Of a stretch of DNA of 64,000 nucleotides, positions 23,806-34,920 are shown piece by piece (the stretch's first letter is position 1; each line of letters begins with the position of its first letter). The position numbers and the translations under genes were made by a program. The stretch covers positions 620,001 to 684,000 of the forward strand of contig CAOLHI010001022.1 of assembly GCA_948474755.1 (NCBI GenBank). Direction: 5' to 3'. The DNA is from Ctenosaura bakeri. Lineage: Eukaryota > Chordata > Lepidosauria > Squamata > Iguanidae. The notes below the pieces were generated by a model that saw only the letters and a list, made by a program, of their open reading frames with translations, made no database searches and was not told the DNA's origin.

Positions 23806-25884
23806 AGGTCAGCACATAAGGTAAAATACTTTTAAAATATTCTGGTAGCTTTAGAATTGGGCCGGGCAATTGCAATAGATCTGGAGGTCAACTTTCAGCC
23901 CTTTTGGGGTCCACATAGACTGCCCAAAATGCCAAGAAAGAAAGAAAAGAAGAAACTCCAAATTCCGAAACATAAAACAGAAGCTGATACTGAAAAGTAT
24001 CACAGTCCTGTTTTGATTCAGTAGTTATACACATGGCTATCTCAGTCAAATCACCAGTAAGGAATCTTTTTTCGGTGCTAGAACTAAACTTGCTCTCAGT
24101 GAAGCATGTCAAGAATCACATGCCAGCATTGTGCAGAAAAGAAACACAAAGTCCCAGAAGTTCTAAAGAAAGGGCAGAGACCTGAGTCACACATCTCCCC
24201 ACCCCCCTGCTCCAAGCCATCCCAAATGACCTCAAATACTGAATAGTGTCTTCTAGGGGCATGGAAAGGCAATTTCTATTCTCTGACTGATTTAGGCCTA
24301 TAAGAGCCATTTTTCAAATCTCAAAGTGCTTGGTCAGTCACATCCAATTTTGGAAAAAAAAATCCCACAGCTTCAAATCTCCTGGAGGGGGTACAATAGA
24401 GTAAAACACTCTACTGTGCCCCTGAAGGACACTATTGGTTAGCTTTGGCCACCTCTGTGTGTATGTGTTTGCATGTATAGGGTGCCTCCCTCTGATCTAG
24501 GTTGAAATATTTACATAGCTAGTACGATAGGTTCGGGAGCAGCAGGGAGAAAGGGAGCTTTTCTTTCTCCTTCTTCCAGTGGAAACTTCCGCTGTATCAG
24601 AGTGTCTTCTGTAAACAAAATGGAGCCAAACACATAAACCAGATTTCAGTGTGATGGAAAGACTCAGGAACTGGATAAAGACTGGGTGCTTTTTTGTGTG
24701 TTTATGAAGAAAAGAAAGCAAAACTGTGCTCTGGATGAAGATATGAGAGATGTAAATGACAAACTTAGGCAACCTGGTGAAGACATGTTTCTTTAGTCAA
24801 CTCCCCTTTAAAATATTTCAGTCAATGCTGCATGAACATTCCATTTCTATCTTGATATGTGCCAGCATTCCTGCAGGCAAAGGTTTTGAACCCAACCACA
24901 AGACTCTTTGAATACATATTTAGCATCTGCATGTTAAACATAAAAAAGAGGACTTTCTAAAGAATTCTACGGCCTTTTTCAAATTGCTGAACCCTGTTGT
25001 TATAAAGGTTCTCTTAATTATGCTATGCTTAATCCTTTTCTCCCATTGAGCCATTTCAGCTACAGTTCTCAAGATAATGCTGAGAAAAAGGAATGAGGGT
25101 AAACCAGGGTACAGTTGCAACAATCTCAACTATTGGTCCCAAGGGACCTTGAAAACAGGTATTGCAGTCTAAATCAAGTTCCCTTGAGAACTGTGTAAGT
25201 ACTTCATTGAAGTAATGAAGTGTAAGTACTAATGTAAGTACTCCATTAAACTACAAAATATCTGGATTCCATAGGTTGGAGCCATGCCAGTTAAAGTGTC
25301 ACCAAATTGATATAGATGTGTAGTGCAGATCTTGGATGCAAACATGTGCTGAGCCATGGTTTTTACTAGATTGGTATATCTTTTCCTGCCTGATCTACCT
25401 TGAAAAACATTATGGCACTAAAATGGCATGTCCTCTTGTAGATCACTTAAGACCTTTGTAGCTTGGGTATACTCCAAGTCTCCTTAGTCTACATTCTGTC
25501 TACAAGACCACACCTGCTGACTCATTAATGTACTGTATTACAGAGATGTAAGACAAGAAAAACTTTTATAAAACACTATATATTTATAATTTGTATTTAA
25601 AAAATAGCAACCTGAATTAGTGGCTTCACAGAAAGGTTAAGAAAAAATCTTGAGAATCACTGTACTATTGGAGAAAAATCTTTGAATCTCCAAGTTGATT
25701 TATTCAAAGTGGATCACATGCCGTAGTCATTGGGTACCATCTGAGGCTTATTAAATTTTCAGATCTGACACTGGTTACAAGCCTGAAATTATACTGGTTG
25801 GTAGGGTGTCCCATTTACAGTGCCAAAGAAGAGCAAATCTGTCCCAAACTCTGTTCTCTCGATGGTACCCAGAACAGCATACAC
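23806..25884. other. Intergenic, little recognised
   Basis: No gene. A half hairpin related to subfamily B lies near 25225-25335 (actccattaaactacaaaat, gccatgccagttaaagtg). Confidence 0.5.
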
Positions 25885-25887
25885 TTA

Positions 25888-26303
25888 GGCCCTTTCCACA
25901 CCTTATGTGGCTATGGAGAATCCGGTGTGGATCCCAGCATCGGCTCTGCTGGGAGGGGAGCACAACAGAAGCTCTCCCCTCTGCACCGGCTGCCTCTGTG
26001 TTCCAGGAAGTGTGATAGCCATGCCTCTTCCTGACGCAGCACAGCTGCATAGTTTCCCAGGCTGCACTGGGGCAGGAAGTGCAACCATTGTGCTTCCAGG
26101 GCCTCTGCAGACAAGGTAAATCAGCAATGGTGGTGCAGTTGCCGGTCATTGGCAAGGAAAACCCATCAATGATTTGTGGCGTGATCATGCTGCCAGGGGA
26201 CAGGAGGAGAATGGGACCATGAGGATGTCTTGCATAAGTGTTGTCACGGTCCCGTCCTTCTCCCATTCCTATGGCAGATTGGGAGGGTGTAGCAGAAAGG
26301 GCC
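25888..26303. mobile_element. Non-autonomous DNA transposon, 416 bp
   Basis: Ends ggccctttccacacc and gtgtagcagaaagggcc; duplication tta at 25885-25887 and 26304-26306. Open frames on both strands have no domain. Confidence 0.82.
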
Positions 26304-26534
26304 TTAATTGGAACCATATTGAGGCAATGAAACTTCATCTATGACAAAACAATTTTAATAAACAACTGAAATACAACCCACCATTTCTAAAAACAGTAAG
26401 AAAAAACAGTAAGAAAATACAATCAGTACTTAAACCAAAGCAAAATTTGGAGGAAAAAAGAAAATATATTGTACACTAAAACTAACAATAATAAAACATT
26501 GTACATCAAAAGCCTATCAGACACATCTGTAGAT

Positions 26535-26776
26535 GTTATATACAATGGGCCTTTGGTATCCACTAGGGTTTGGTTCCAGACCCCTAGTGGATACCAAAAT
26601 GTGTGGATGCTCAAGTCCCATTATGTGCAATACTGTAGTAAAATGGCATCTTTATATAAATGGCAAGATTAAAGTTTGTTTTGTGGAATCATCATCATCA
26701 TTTTGGAATATTTTCAAGCTGCGGTTGGTTGAATCCATGGATAAAGAATCTGTAGATATGGAGGGCTGGCTGCATT
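26535..26776. mobile_element. Tigger (MER2-like) non-autonomous DNA transposon
   Basis: Left gggcctttggtatccactag with tggataccaaaatgtgtgga, right gttggttgaatccatggata to ggagggctggctg, matching the layout of MER2-type Tigger elements (TcMar superfamily). The pair tggtatccactaggg and ccctagtggatacca forms an internal inverted repeat. Confidence 0.75.
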
Positions 26777-26986
26777 CAAAGCCTGTCAAAATAAGAATGA
26801 AAAACATATATATGGGAAGGCTTATCTCTGACAGGTGAGTTCTGTCTATTCAGGGTGGACAGACATTAGGCTTGTAGCTGCTGTTGTTCTTCACTCCCAA
26901 AGGCTGAGGTCTGCAAGCCTTGAAGGTCCAGGTACAAAATAGGGGCTTACAAAGGCAGACAATGTATTTCTATAGTATACATTTGA

Positions 26987-27210
26987 GATCCGGCATAGCG
27001 TAGTGATCTGAATGTTGGACTAGGACTTCAGGAGATCAGGGTTGCAGGTGGAAATCCCTATCATGGAAACCTGTTGGGTGACCTTGGGCAAATTATACTC
27101 TCCCAGCCTCAGAAAAAGACAATGGGAAACCTCCTCGCAATAAATCTTTGCAAGAAAACTCTAGGAGAGGGTCAACTTAAGTTGGAGTTGACTTGATGGC
27201 ATATTATACA
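26987..27210 (+). mobile_element. tRNA-derived SINE
   Basis: gatccggcatagcgtagtga, atgttggactaggacttcag, ggtgaccttgggcaaatta, tail aagttggagttgacttgatg. Confidence 0.85.
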
Positions 27211-27279
27211 ATTATAACTGGTTGCACACAGAAGAAGATCAGGCCCCAGCTAAATAAACGCTGGATCATGTTCTGCATT

Positions 27280-27480
27280 TTCTATTGATGCCTCCATCCT
27301 ATGGAATTCTTGGATCTGTAGTGAGGTACTTAGAATTCATCACTAGAGAGTTCTAGTACAGTGCCTTCTGCTGAACTACTGTACTAGTATTTCATCAAAC
27401 TATGCATCCCAAGCTTCTGTACAATGGCTCCATGACAGTTAAAATGATATCAGACAGGTATAATGATGTTGTGCAGATAT
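27280..27480. mobile_element. Subfamily B hairpin MITE, degenerate
   Basis: tcctatggaattcttggatc, then tcaaactatgcatcccaagc and tggctccatgacagttaaaa follow the B layout with many substitutions. Confidence 0.5.
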
Positions 27481-27675
27481 GTAAGGTGTTACTAACCTGA
27501 GCAAAGTCCAGCACAGAAGCTCATTTTTAGAACTAGAGCGTCAACATCTTTTGTGCACATATCCTAATTTTTATCAGGACTTCTTGCTTTCAACAGCATT
27601 CTTTAGGATGGAGAAATAGACTTTCATTGCTGGTCCTGTTAAAATATGGCTAATGTTCAGAGTTAAATCAGCATG

Positions 27676-27895
27676 TCTTTGGTTGCCTTCAAGTTGTTTC
27701 CATCTTATGGTCACCCTAAGGCAAACTGGTCATGGGGTTTTCTTGGCAAAATTTGTTCAGAGGGGGTCTGCCTTTGGCTTCCTCTGAAGCTGAGAGCATA
27801 TGGCTTGCCCAAGGTTACCCAGTGAGTTTCCATGACTTAGCAGAGATTCAAACTCTGGTCTTCCGGAGTCCTAGTCCAGCACTACATCATGCATA
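27676..27895 (-). mobile_element. tRNA-derived SINE
   Basis: Reverse copy: ttgccttcaagttgtttcca, cagagggggtctgcctttgg, cttgcccaaggttacccag, tcttccggagtcctagtcc. Confidence 0.87.
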
Positions 27896-27907
27896 CCCAC
27901 CCACATG

Positions 27908-28520
27908 TTACAGATGAAAACCAGGCTTATGTGTGGCCAAACAATATTGAAATCTGGTCAAGATGTTAAAAATTATTAATGAGAAAGAACACATGAGCTA
28001 GGAAAGGCTGTTGCAGTTTGCTTTTGCCTGAGTCTACAAGGAGAGGCAAGATTGTATCCCCTCCTCTCCTCTCCCACCAGCTGAGTTGATTGAGTGCAAA
28101 CTATTGCCAGAATCCTATTGGGGCCTTCACCTTTGTAAGTGGGCTTACGTCTGTGGGAAATAGAATTGTGCAGTTGCTTAACATCTATATCCAGCAGAAC
28201 ACTGTTGTTACATTACTACATAGTGGAGCCAGCAAAGTAGTTTACTGAGGGCAAAGAGCTCTGTGGCTGAGAATTCCAAATGTCCCACCCCAAACTGCAA
28301 ACCCCAGGATTCCATAGGATGTTGAAAGTGGAATAATAGCACTATAACAGTGTAGTGCGGAAATGGCCTAAGTTTGTAGAAATTGACTGAGGACAAAGAG
28401 GGAAAATGGGAGGAGGGGAAAGAAACTGGGACATTTAAAAAGGGGCAGAAAAAAGTGAGATGGCATAGGATTAATTGGGACTTTTCCTGGTAGACTAGGG
28501 CAGTTAGCAGGTATGTATCA
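27908..28520 (+). repeat. Dispersed repeat R, copy 3, split by a hairpin MITE
   Basis: Landmarks: attattaatgagaaagaaca, gttgattgagtgcaaactat, then after the insertion actgaggacaaagagggaaa and gacttttcctggtagac. Confidence 0.72.
28107..28368. mobile_element. Palindromic MITE, copy 4, left arm eroded or mixed
   Basis: The centre and right arm are typical (gtttactgagggcaaagagc to gtgtagtgcggaaatggcc); the left part is not the usual arm and may hold another element. The left edge was set by comparing the host repeat with its copy at 14 kb. Confidence 0.7.
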
Positions 28521-28644
28521 GTAGATCTGGATCTAACATCCACTGCTGTGTATGATGGGATCTTGTTGTGGCTCTTGGCATTGTGGAACAACAGTCAACC
28601 ATGTGACCACAATTACATGGAAACTGATGTGGTACAGCACAGAC

Positions 28645-28830
28645 ACAGACCACACTTTGTAAGCACTTTAACTGTCATGGCGATATCCAATGGAATCCTG
28701 GAATTTGGTGAGGCACTAGAGCTCTCTGGTAGCTAAATACTTAACAAAACTACAGATTACAGGATTCTCAGAGTGGAGTCATGACAGTTAACGCAGTATG
28801 AAAGTGCTATGATTAGGTAATGTGAATGAG
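28645..28830. mobile_element. Subfamily B hairpin MITE, degenerate
   Basis: gcactttaactgtcatggcg and aatggaatcctggaatttgg on the left; agtggagtcatgacagttaa and agtatgaaagtgc on the right, in inverted order. Confidence 0.6.
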
Positions 28831-30084
28831 ATTACCCATTTCATTGAGGACTAATGGCTAAACTGAATTTTATGCACAATTTAAGAGGACTTTTCTTTTT
28901 TTACAGCGACGTATGCGCACACAATCTTGATCCAGTCAAGACTGTCACACATAGGTGGCAGAGGTTTAGATCTTATAGCACCAGTTGATTGGAGTATTTT
29001 AGACAAATGGTGGGAATCCCATTGCCCTCCAGATGTCATTGAACTACAACTCCTACTGTTCTTTGTTGTTAGTTTTGCTGGCAAGAGCTGATGGGAGTTG
29101 CAGCCCAATAATATTTAAAGTGCCATAGGATTCCCACCCATTTTAGTTCCTGCTGATGGGGGTGGGTGGGGATGGGAACAGTTCTGAAACTTGTTAGAAC
29201 CTGGATTGGAATTTACCTGTATGCAGAAACAAAAATGATCCTAAACTTCATGCTATGTGTTTGTGGACGGGTGTAGTTTACATTGAGCCTCTGACATAAT
29301 TACAGGGAGTGGGAGCAAAGGGAAATGCTCACAGAAGGGGAGCACGTGCTGTCAGATGGGGCTGTCTTATTGTTTTAAAGAATGGATTTCACACAGGCCA
29401 GATGTTAAAATAATCTTCATTCCCTGTGCCCTCTCCCCAGTTTTTAATTGATCTCAGCATTTGCTTGAGCGTTCCATGAAAGGACTGGAGGCCTCTTCCC
29501 GTATTAATGAATCCCAGAGCAGTCCTTTCATTCCTGCAGCTGGAGATCATTACCAACTGTTATGGTTTCTTAATCAGCAAACCCCTCTTGGTGCATCTCC
29601 CCCACATCTAAAGGGGGAATGGTGTCGCTGTTTTGCCTTTATCTCTTTCCCTTTTTTTACTTCCTCCTCCACAGAGACCCATGGTTTCTACTCTGCCTTT
29701 GACCCTTGACTGAATCTCATTCTGTTTTCCTATCATTGTTCAACCCATTTGTTCCAGTACACCTTATGCCACCTTTGCTTCAGGGTGTGCTTGGAGCAAT
29801 ACACCCCTGAGATTGGCCTAATAATCCTTGCTTTTGTCCCTTGATTATTGGTTTTTATATCATTCTGTTCCTAGGTTTCTCACTATCCTAACCTCCATAC
29901 AACCTCTGATTTGTTTATGAACTGAAGAAGTGATTTGGGAGGCTTAAAAGCCTGGAAGTTTTCAATCTGTATGAGTGTCTTTGTTTTGGCAAGAGGCTTA
30001 AGACAAAAATAGCATATCAGGTGTACCTTTGCCTAAATGACATGACTGTGAAAGTTGGACTTCATGGAGTATCTGAACACTATG
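28831..30084. other. Intergenic, possible conserved non-coding block
   Basis: 29280-29560 is repeat-poor, with ccagtttttaattgatctca and cgtattaatgaatcccagag. 29000-29110 has a tactgttctttgttgttag stretch that looks like old repeat. Confidence 0.3.
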
Positions 30085-30165
30085 CTATGAGCTGCTTTGA
30101 GTCCCAAATGAGAGAAAAGTGGGATATTAAATAAACAAATAATGAAATAAAATGAAATAAACCTG
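30085..30165 (+). mobile_element. LINE 3' tail
   Basis: tgctttgagtcccaaatgag, then aaagtgggatattaaataaa and an A-rich end matches the L2-like tail layout of 34870-34920. Confidence 0.55.
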
Positions 30166-30177
30166 TTCTCTCTCTGA

Positions 30178-30379
30178 GGCCATTTCTGTACTGCACTGTT
30201 ATAGTGCTATTATTCTACTTTCAACTTCCCATCTAATCCTGGGGTTTGCAGTTTAGGGAGAGGTGTTTAGAATTCTCAGCCAGAGAGCTCTTTGGCCTCA
30301 GTAAACTGCAAACTCCAGAACTCCACAGGATGTTGAAAGTGGAATAATAGCACTATAACAGTGTAGTGCAGAAATGGCC
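30178..30379. mobile_element. Palindromic MITE (202 bp), copy 5
   Basis: ggccatttctgtactgcact to gtgtagtgcagaaatggcc. Duplication tga at 30175-30177 and 30380-30382. Arms match each other with few mismatches. Confidence 0.9.
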
Positions 30380-30647
30380 TGAGTGAATTATTCTACGACT
30401 ATTCAAAGACATTGTCCTATCAATCTGTATCAGTCTACAAAGGGTCCTTGTAACATGAATAGGAACTCAGATAGAAAGGGCTGGGAGAGACTTCCTGAAC
30501 CTGAGATCTTAGAGAGTGTCTTCCAATAGATTGTACATCAGCATTCATGTGGATGGCCTATGGGGACTCTACTAGGCTGGCCACATATCCTGTTTACACA
30601 AGATGGTTTTTGGAAGGCTTGTCAGAGGAGGAGTGAAGGGCTGTGAT

Positions 30648-30840
30648 CAGTGGTGGAGGTTGGAGTGCATGGGGGGGGTGGCCACAGTGCATGAGGGCAT
30701 GGCCACAGTGCATAGAGTGGGGCTATTGTGTGAGGGGGCGAGGCTACGCCATGCAGAGGCATAGCTATGAGCTGGGATGCCCCCCAAAAATTGCCACCCG
30801 GGGCAAACTATCCTCATCACCCCCCATCCCCACACAACTA
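30648..30840. mobile_element. hAT-like MITE with 8-base duplication, copy 2
   Basis: Starts CAGTGGTGGAGG and ends ACAACTA; duplication gctgtgat/cctgtgat (one mismatch) at 30640-30647 and 30841-30848. Same interior layout as copy 1. Confidence 0.8.
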
Positions 30841-31040
30841 CCTGTGATATGGAGTATGCTTTTTGCATGGAAGGGTTAAGAATGCATGCAGCTGGTTAGA
30901 CAAGGTTTTAAAACCAAACCAAGGAAACATTTCTTTTTTGGACCATAACTCTTAAGATGTCTCAGATATGATAAATATTCTGGCTGGAGAATTCTGGGAT
31001 CTGCAGTCTAAAGAAAATATCTTTTTGCCAAACTCTGGTT

Positions 31041-31256
31041 TAAAGCTTTGGACTAAGACACTGGGAGACCAAGGTCTGAATCCCTCACTTGGTCATGGAA
31101 ACCTATGGGGTGACCCTGGGCAAACCACACCCTGCCAGCCTCAAAGGAAGGTGAGGGCAAACCTCTTTGGAACAAATTCTGCCAAGAAAACTCTGTGATA
31201 TGTTCATGTTAGGGTCACCATAAATCAGAAATGACTTGAAAGCGCAAACAACAACA
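31041..31256 (+). mobile_element. tRNA-derived SINE, 5' part eroded
   Basis: gctttggactaagacactgg, ggtgaccctgggcaaacca, ccataaatcagaaatgactt, and a CAACAACAA end. The A-box side is missing or unrecognisable. Confidence 0.82.
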
Positions 31257-31284
31257 AATCCACTTGTAGGGTGACACCTAAGTT

Positions 31285-31560
31285 GCTGGGTACATTTAAC
31301 TTGGAGAAGAGATGACTGAGTGAGAAGTGATATGATAGCCATCTTTCACTAACTGAAAGGATGTCATGCAGAAGATGGAGCAAGCTTATTTTCTTCTGTT
31401 CCAGAAGCTAGAACATCAACCAATGAATTCAAATTCCAAGAAAAGAGAATACATCTAAATATTAGAAAGAACTTCTTTATTGCAAAGGCTGTTTGAGAAG
31501 GGAATACGCTGCCTTAGAGGATGATGGATTCTAGTTTTAGATGTGTGTGTGTCTTTAAAG
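31285..31560 (+). mobile_element. CR1 LINE 3' fragment, plus strand
   Basis: aacttggagaagagatgact corresponds to the CR1 LEKRRLRGD region. It is followed by sequence equivalent to the IAIFKYLK block, the ttagaaagaacttctttatt block and gagaagggaatacgctgcct. Frame lost. Confidence 0.7.
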
Positions 31561-33395
31561 ACAATTTGCGTGCAAATCTTTTAGGATTGCTTTAGTTGTG
31601 TATTTCTGCATGACAGGGTAGCCCGTGTGATTCCTTCCAAGTGCTTTATTATGTTATTTCATTATTTATCTCTCAGTAGAGAGTTTTATGAGGCAATCTC
31701 CCCCCATCAATGTTCATGCTTTGTCACTTCTAGTTTTCTTGACTAGTCACCTCTCTTTCTCTAAACAGTCTCTACATGATTTTGTTTCCCAGCTCAGAAA
31801 GATCCTTCATTGTCTGATAAAAGCCTTTTACAACAAATAATTGAACATAGGAATATCTCTTTCATAATAGTTTTATTGGATGTAATGTGTAATGAAGTCT
31901 TCTTCTTCCAAGTTTATGTCTTCCAAGTAAACATGTTTTGAATTGAGGCATGAGTGTCCAGTGAGAATCACTGATTTTTTCCAATCTCATGTCCAAAACT
32001 CTTTGCCATATCACACTGAGATGACTATTTGTGCCAGTGGTCAGCTATGCTGCAGATGATCCAGAGATAGATAAAAATTGATTTCTTCACACGTACACAT
32101 GGTAGCTGCCCCATGCTTTGGGTTAGAATAACAAGCAACCTTCTGCCTGCACTTAGCTAGCCCCATGGCTCCTGCCAATGAATTCCTCAACCCACAGTTG
32201 AGCAGCCTGATTCAATGTCCATATCAGTCCCATCTCCATACACCCTCATGATAGCAAAAGAGCAGCACTGTTGTTCCTGGTTCCATCTAATCAACAAAAG
32301 GCTATAAAACAAGCTGCTATTGATTCCACAATGGAAAAGAGCTTTGTGCAATTGAGCAAATCCATGCAGGAGCCAGAAGTCTGGCAGAGGAGTAAGGTAA
32401 AAGACCATAACCTGCAGAAGGGGATAGGATACATTTTATCTTACGAGCTTTCACTTCAAGTACAGCCACTTTAGAGTCAAACTGCAGCCTTTGTTTTGTA
32501 GAGTTCTACTGTCCTCTTCCTTTTTAATAGGCAAAGTGCCCCTTCTTAATAAAAATGGAACGAAAAAAGGGAGGGAATATCAAATGATACAAAAATGTAG
32601 GGAACTGTTCACAATTAGTCTTCAGCACAGTGTGCTGGTGCAAATGAAAATGCATGCAGCCATTTCAACGTGAATGAGGAAGGTTGAGCTATTCTATCAA
32701 GATGTTCATCAAAACATGGAGAGAATAGCATTGTTAATTGAGTTCATGCTTCCTCTGACAAATATTCACACCGCCACAGGCAATCTGCTTCATACTTTGG
32801 GCAACAGAAATTTAACAGGAAGGGCAGAATTAAGCTCAGCTGTATGAAAACCTAATGGCAGTAAACTTAACTGAAGATCAGATGCCAGTTGATAGAAGGA
32901 TTTGTTCTGTATACGATGAAATTCTACCTCTTTTACTGTTAATTGCATACACATTGCTCTCAGCCTGTTGAACTGGTTCCTATGATTCATGCTATTTGGT
33001 TGCCCACTTGACATTTCCAAACCCACCCTTACAAAAACAGCATTTTAGAAGTCTCCTTTTGGGTTGGGGAGATGTGTTTTGAGTCAATGATAAATCTTTC
33101 ATGGTTTATGGAAAGGTCAAAGCAGTAAAGACAAATTGTTTTTAAGAAAAATATATGCTTATTTTATTAACACAGGGAGATGAAAATTTATGAGGGTGAA
33201 ATTCACACTTGTTATTTAAAGGATTCTGAAATAACAGCTTCCCACCCACTCACATGGGAGGGGGAAAAATAGAACTACAAAAGAACAAATGCTTTCAAGC
33301 TTCAGATGAAGGACAAAGATGACCATGTAAGCAGAATTTGATGGAAAGCTGTTAGTGCTAAGATTGGAGAAGCATATGTCTGTTCCTTGAGAAGT
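31561..33395. other. Intergenic, possible conserved non-coding block
   Basis: 32580-33010 is repeat-poor and AT-rich with several ATTA/TAAT sites and no coding pattern; candidate regulatory DNA only. Confidence 0.3.
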
Positions 33396-33471
33396 CACAT
33401 CTGTCTAAGGTGACATGTGGCTTGATTACATCCCATTTGGATTACTGTAACACACTTTATATGGAGTTTCC

Positions 33472-33712
33472 TGCACAATGTAGTGGTTTGAATGTTGGAC
33501 TAGGATTCTGGAAGGACACTAGAAGACCAGAGTTTGAATCCTCACTTTACCATGTAGACCTAGTCAGTGTTCTTGAGCAAATCACACTCTCTCAGTCTCA
33601 GGGGAGGGCAATGGCAAACCCCCTCTGAACAAATCTTTCCAAGAAAACTCTGTGATAGGTTCATCTTAGGGTTGCCATAAGTCAAAAATGACTTGAAACC
33701 ACAAAATAATAT
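33472..33712 (+). mobile_element. tRNA-derived SINE inserted in an L2
   Basis: tgtagtggtttgaatgttgg, actaggattctggaaggaca, tcttgagcaaatcacactct, ccataagtcaaaaatgactt. It interrupts the L2 frame between HLDYCNTLY and the RT-tail segment. Confidence 0.87.
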
Positions 33713-33883
33713 AAACCTTTGGAAACTGTTTGGAAACTGCAGAAGGTCCAAATTGCTGTGGCCAGGCTGCTGACTGCAGTTGGTTACAGGGATCATGTAA
33801 ATCCTCTGTTGAACCAGCTTCACTGGCTAACAGACTGTTTCCAGGCAGAATTCATAGCATGGGTCTAGACCATCTAAAAGACT

Positions 33884-34470
33884 GCTGGGCTGAGGCCTCA
33901 AGAGACAGTAGCAATTTGCAGGCTGTAGAAGCAAGGCTCTTACCCGTGGCAGAGAGCGAGAGGGAGCAGTCCAAGTTAAGTCCAAGTCAGAGTCAAAAGT
34001 CCAGAACTCCGAGGTATCAAATCCAAAGGGGTAAACCAGAATCGTAATCACATGGCAGGTGAAGGTCCAACTGGAGACAGAGTTCTTAGCAAGGGACAGA
34101 TGCAGGGTTTTGACCATTGAGAAGAGCAGTTGTCAACTCTGGTGAGAGAAGCCAGATGCTTCTCATTTATAGTCTAGCAATGTTGATGCAGGCATTCTCT
34201 CATTTGGTATATAAATAAACTGAATGCCTGAGTCCTTCTTTTTCTTGCTTTCATTCTGCCAAGGTAGGTACCTTTGCTGGTTCTTCCTCTGACTCCTGTT
34301 GCTGCTGGTCATTCTGTCCCCCTTGTTCTGGATCCTGTTGCTGCTGGTCCTTTTCTCCCTCTTGCTCTGACTCTTGCTGCTGTTGGTTGTTCTGTTCCTC
34401 CAGGCTATCCTCTGCTTCTGAATCAGAACTCTCCTCCTTTCTGTTGGGGTCTCTGGGGCAGGGCATGACA
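33884..34470 (-). mobile_element. LTR-type retroelement (Gypsy-like solo LTR) inside an L2 LINE
   Basis: Begins TGTCATGCCCTGCCCC on the minus strand at 34470 and runs to about 33884, interrupting an L2 reading frame. It has a TATA-like GACTATAAATGAG and a pyrimidine-rich 3' half. An open frame (34466-34251) encodes a Gln/Glu-rich peptide with three degenerate QQQQ-containing repeats; it lies in the LTR and is probably not a gene. No clean target duplication was found, and the left edge is uncertain by a few bases. Confidence 0.6.
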
Positions 34471-34920
34471 GTATCTCCCCGTATGAGCTGACATGAGTTC
34501 TCAGATCTTTGGAGGAGAGCTTTCTCTTCGACCCACCACCTTCAGAGGCACAGTTGATGAGGACGAGAGACTTCTCAGTGGCTGCTCTTGGAGTGTGGAA
34601 CTCCCTCCCACAGGAGGCTGACTAGCCCCTTCCCTGCTTTCTTTTTGTCAGCAGGTTAAGCCTTTTTTTTTTTATTATTTAGACAGGGACTTGATAGATT
34701 TTAATCATATGGGAGAATATTGTTTAAACAGTGCACCCCTTTTTGCATTTGATTTACAATCAATTTTTTATTTGTATTTTAAAGTTCTCTTTACCTTTGT
34801 GTTTTAAACTTTTCTTTAGCATGTTTTTTAACTAAACTTTTATTTTAAATTTTGTTAGGTGCTGGCCCCTTGCCAGGAGAAAAGCAGGATACAAATTGAA
34901 TAAATAAATAATAATAATAA

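Larger units (their letters stand above)
33396..34920 (+). mobile_element. L2-type LINE 3' end, interrupted by a SINE and an LTR
   Basis: Degenerate ORF2 C-terminus: SHLDYCNTLY near 33430, QLHWLTD near 33815, GLDHLKDC near 33870; after the LTR, the conserved L2 end around 34540-34620 (frame readable as RDFSVAALGVWNSLP). It finishes with the usual tail near 34870-34920 (aaagcaggatacaaattgaa, then aataaat and (ATA)n). Two younger insertions sit inside: a SINE at 33472-33712 and the LTR at 33884-34470. Confidence 0.82.

Noticed and set aside
25775..26338. 187-codon minus-strand frame
   Set aside because: It runs through the transposon at 25888-26303 and out of both ends, which a real gene would not.
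34251..34466. Gln/Glu-rich peptide as a gene
   Set aside because: It lies wholly within an LTR-type element and is low complexity; it starts at the element's first bases.
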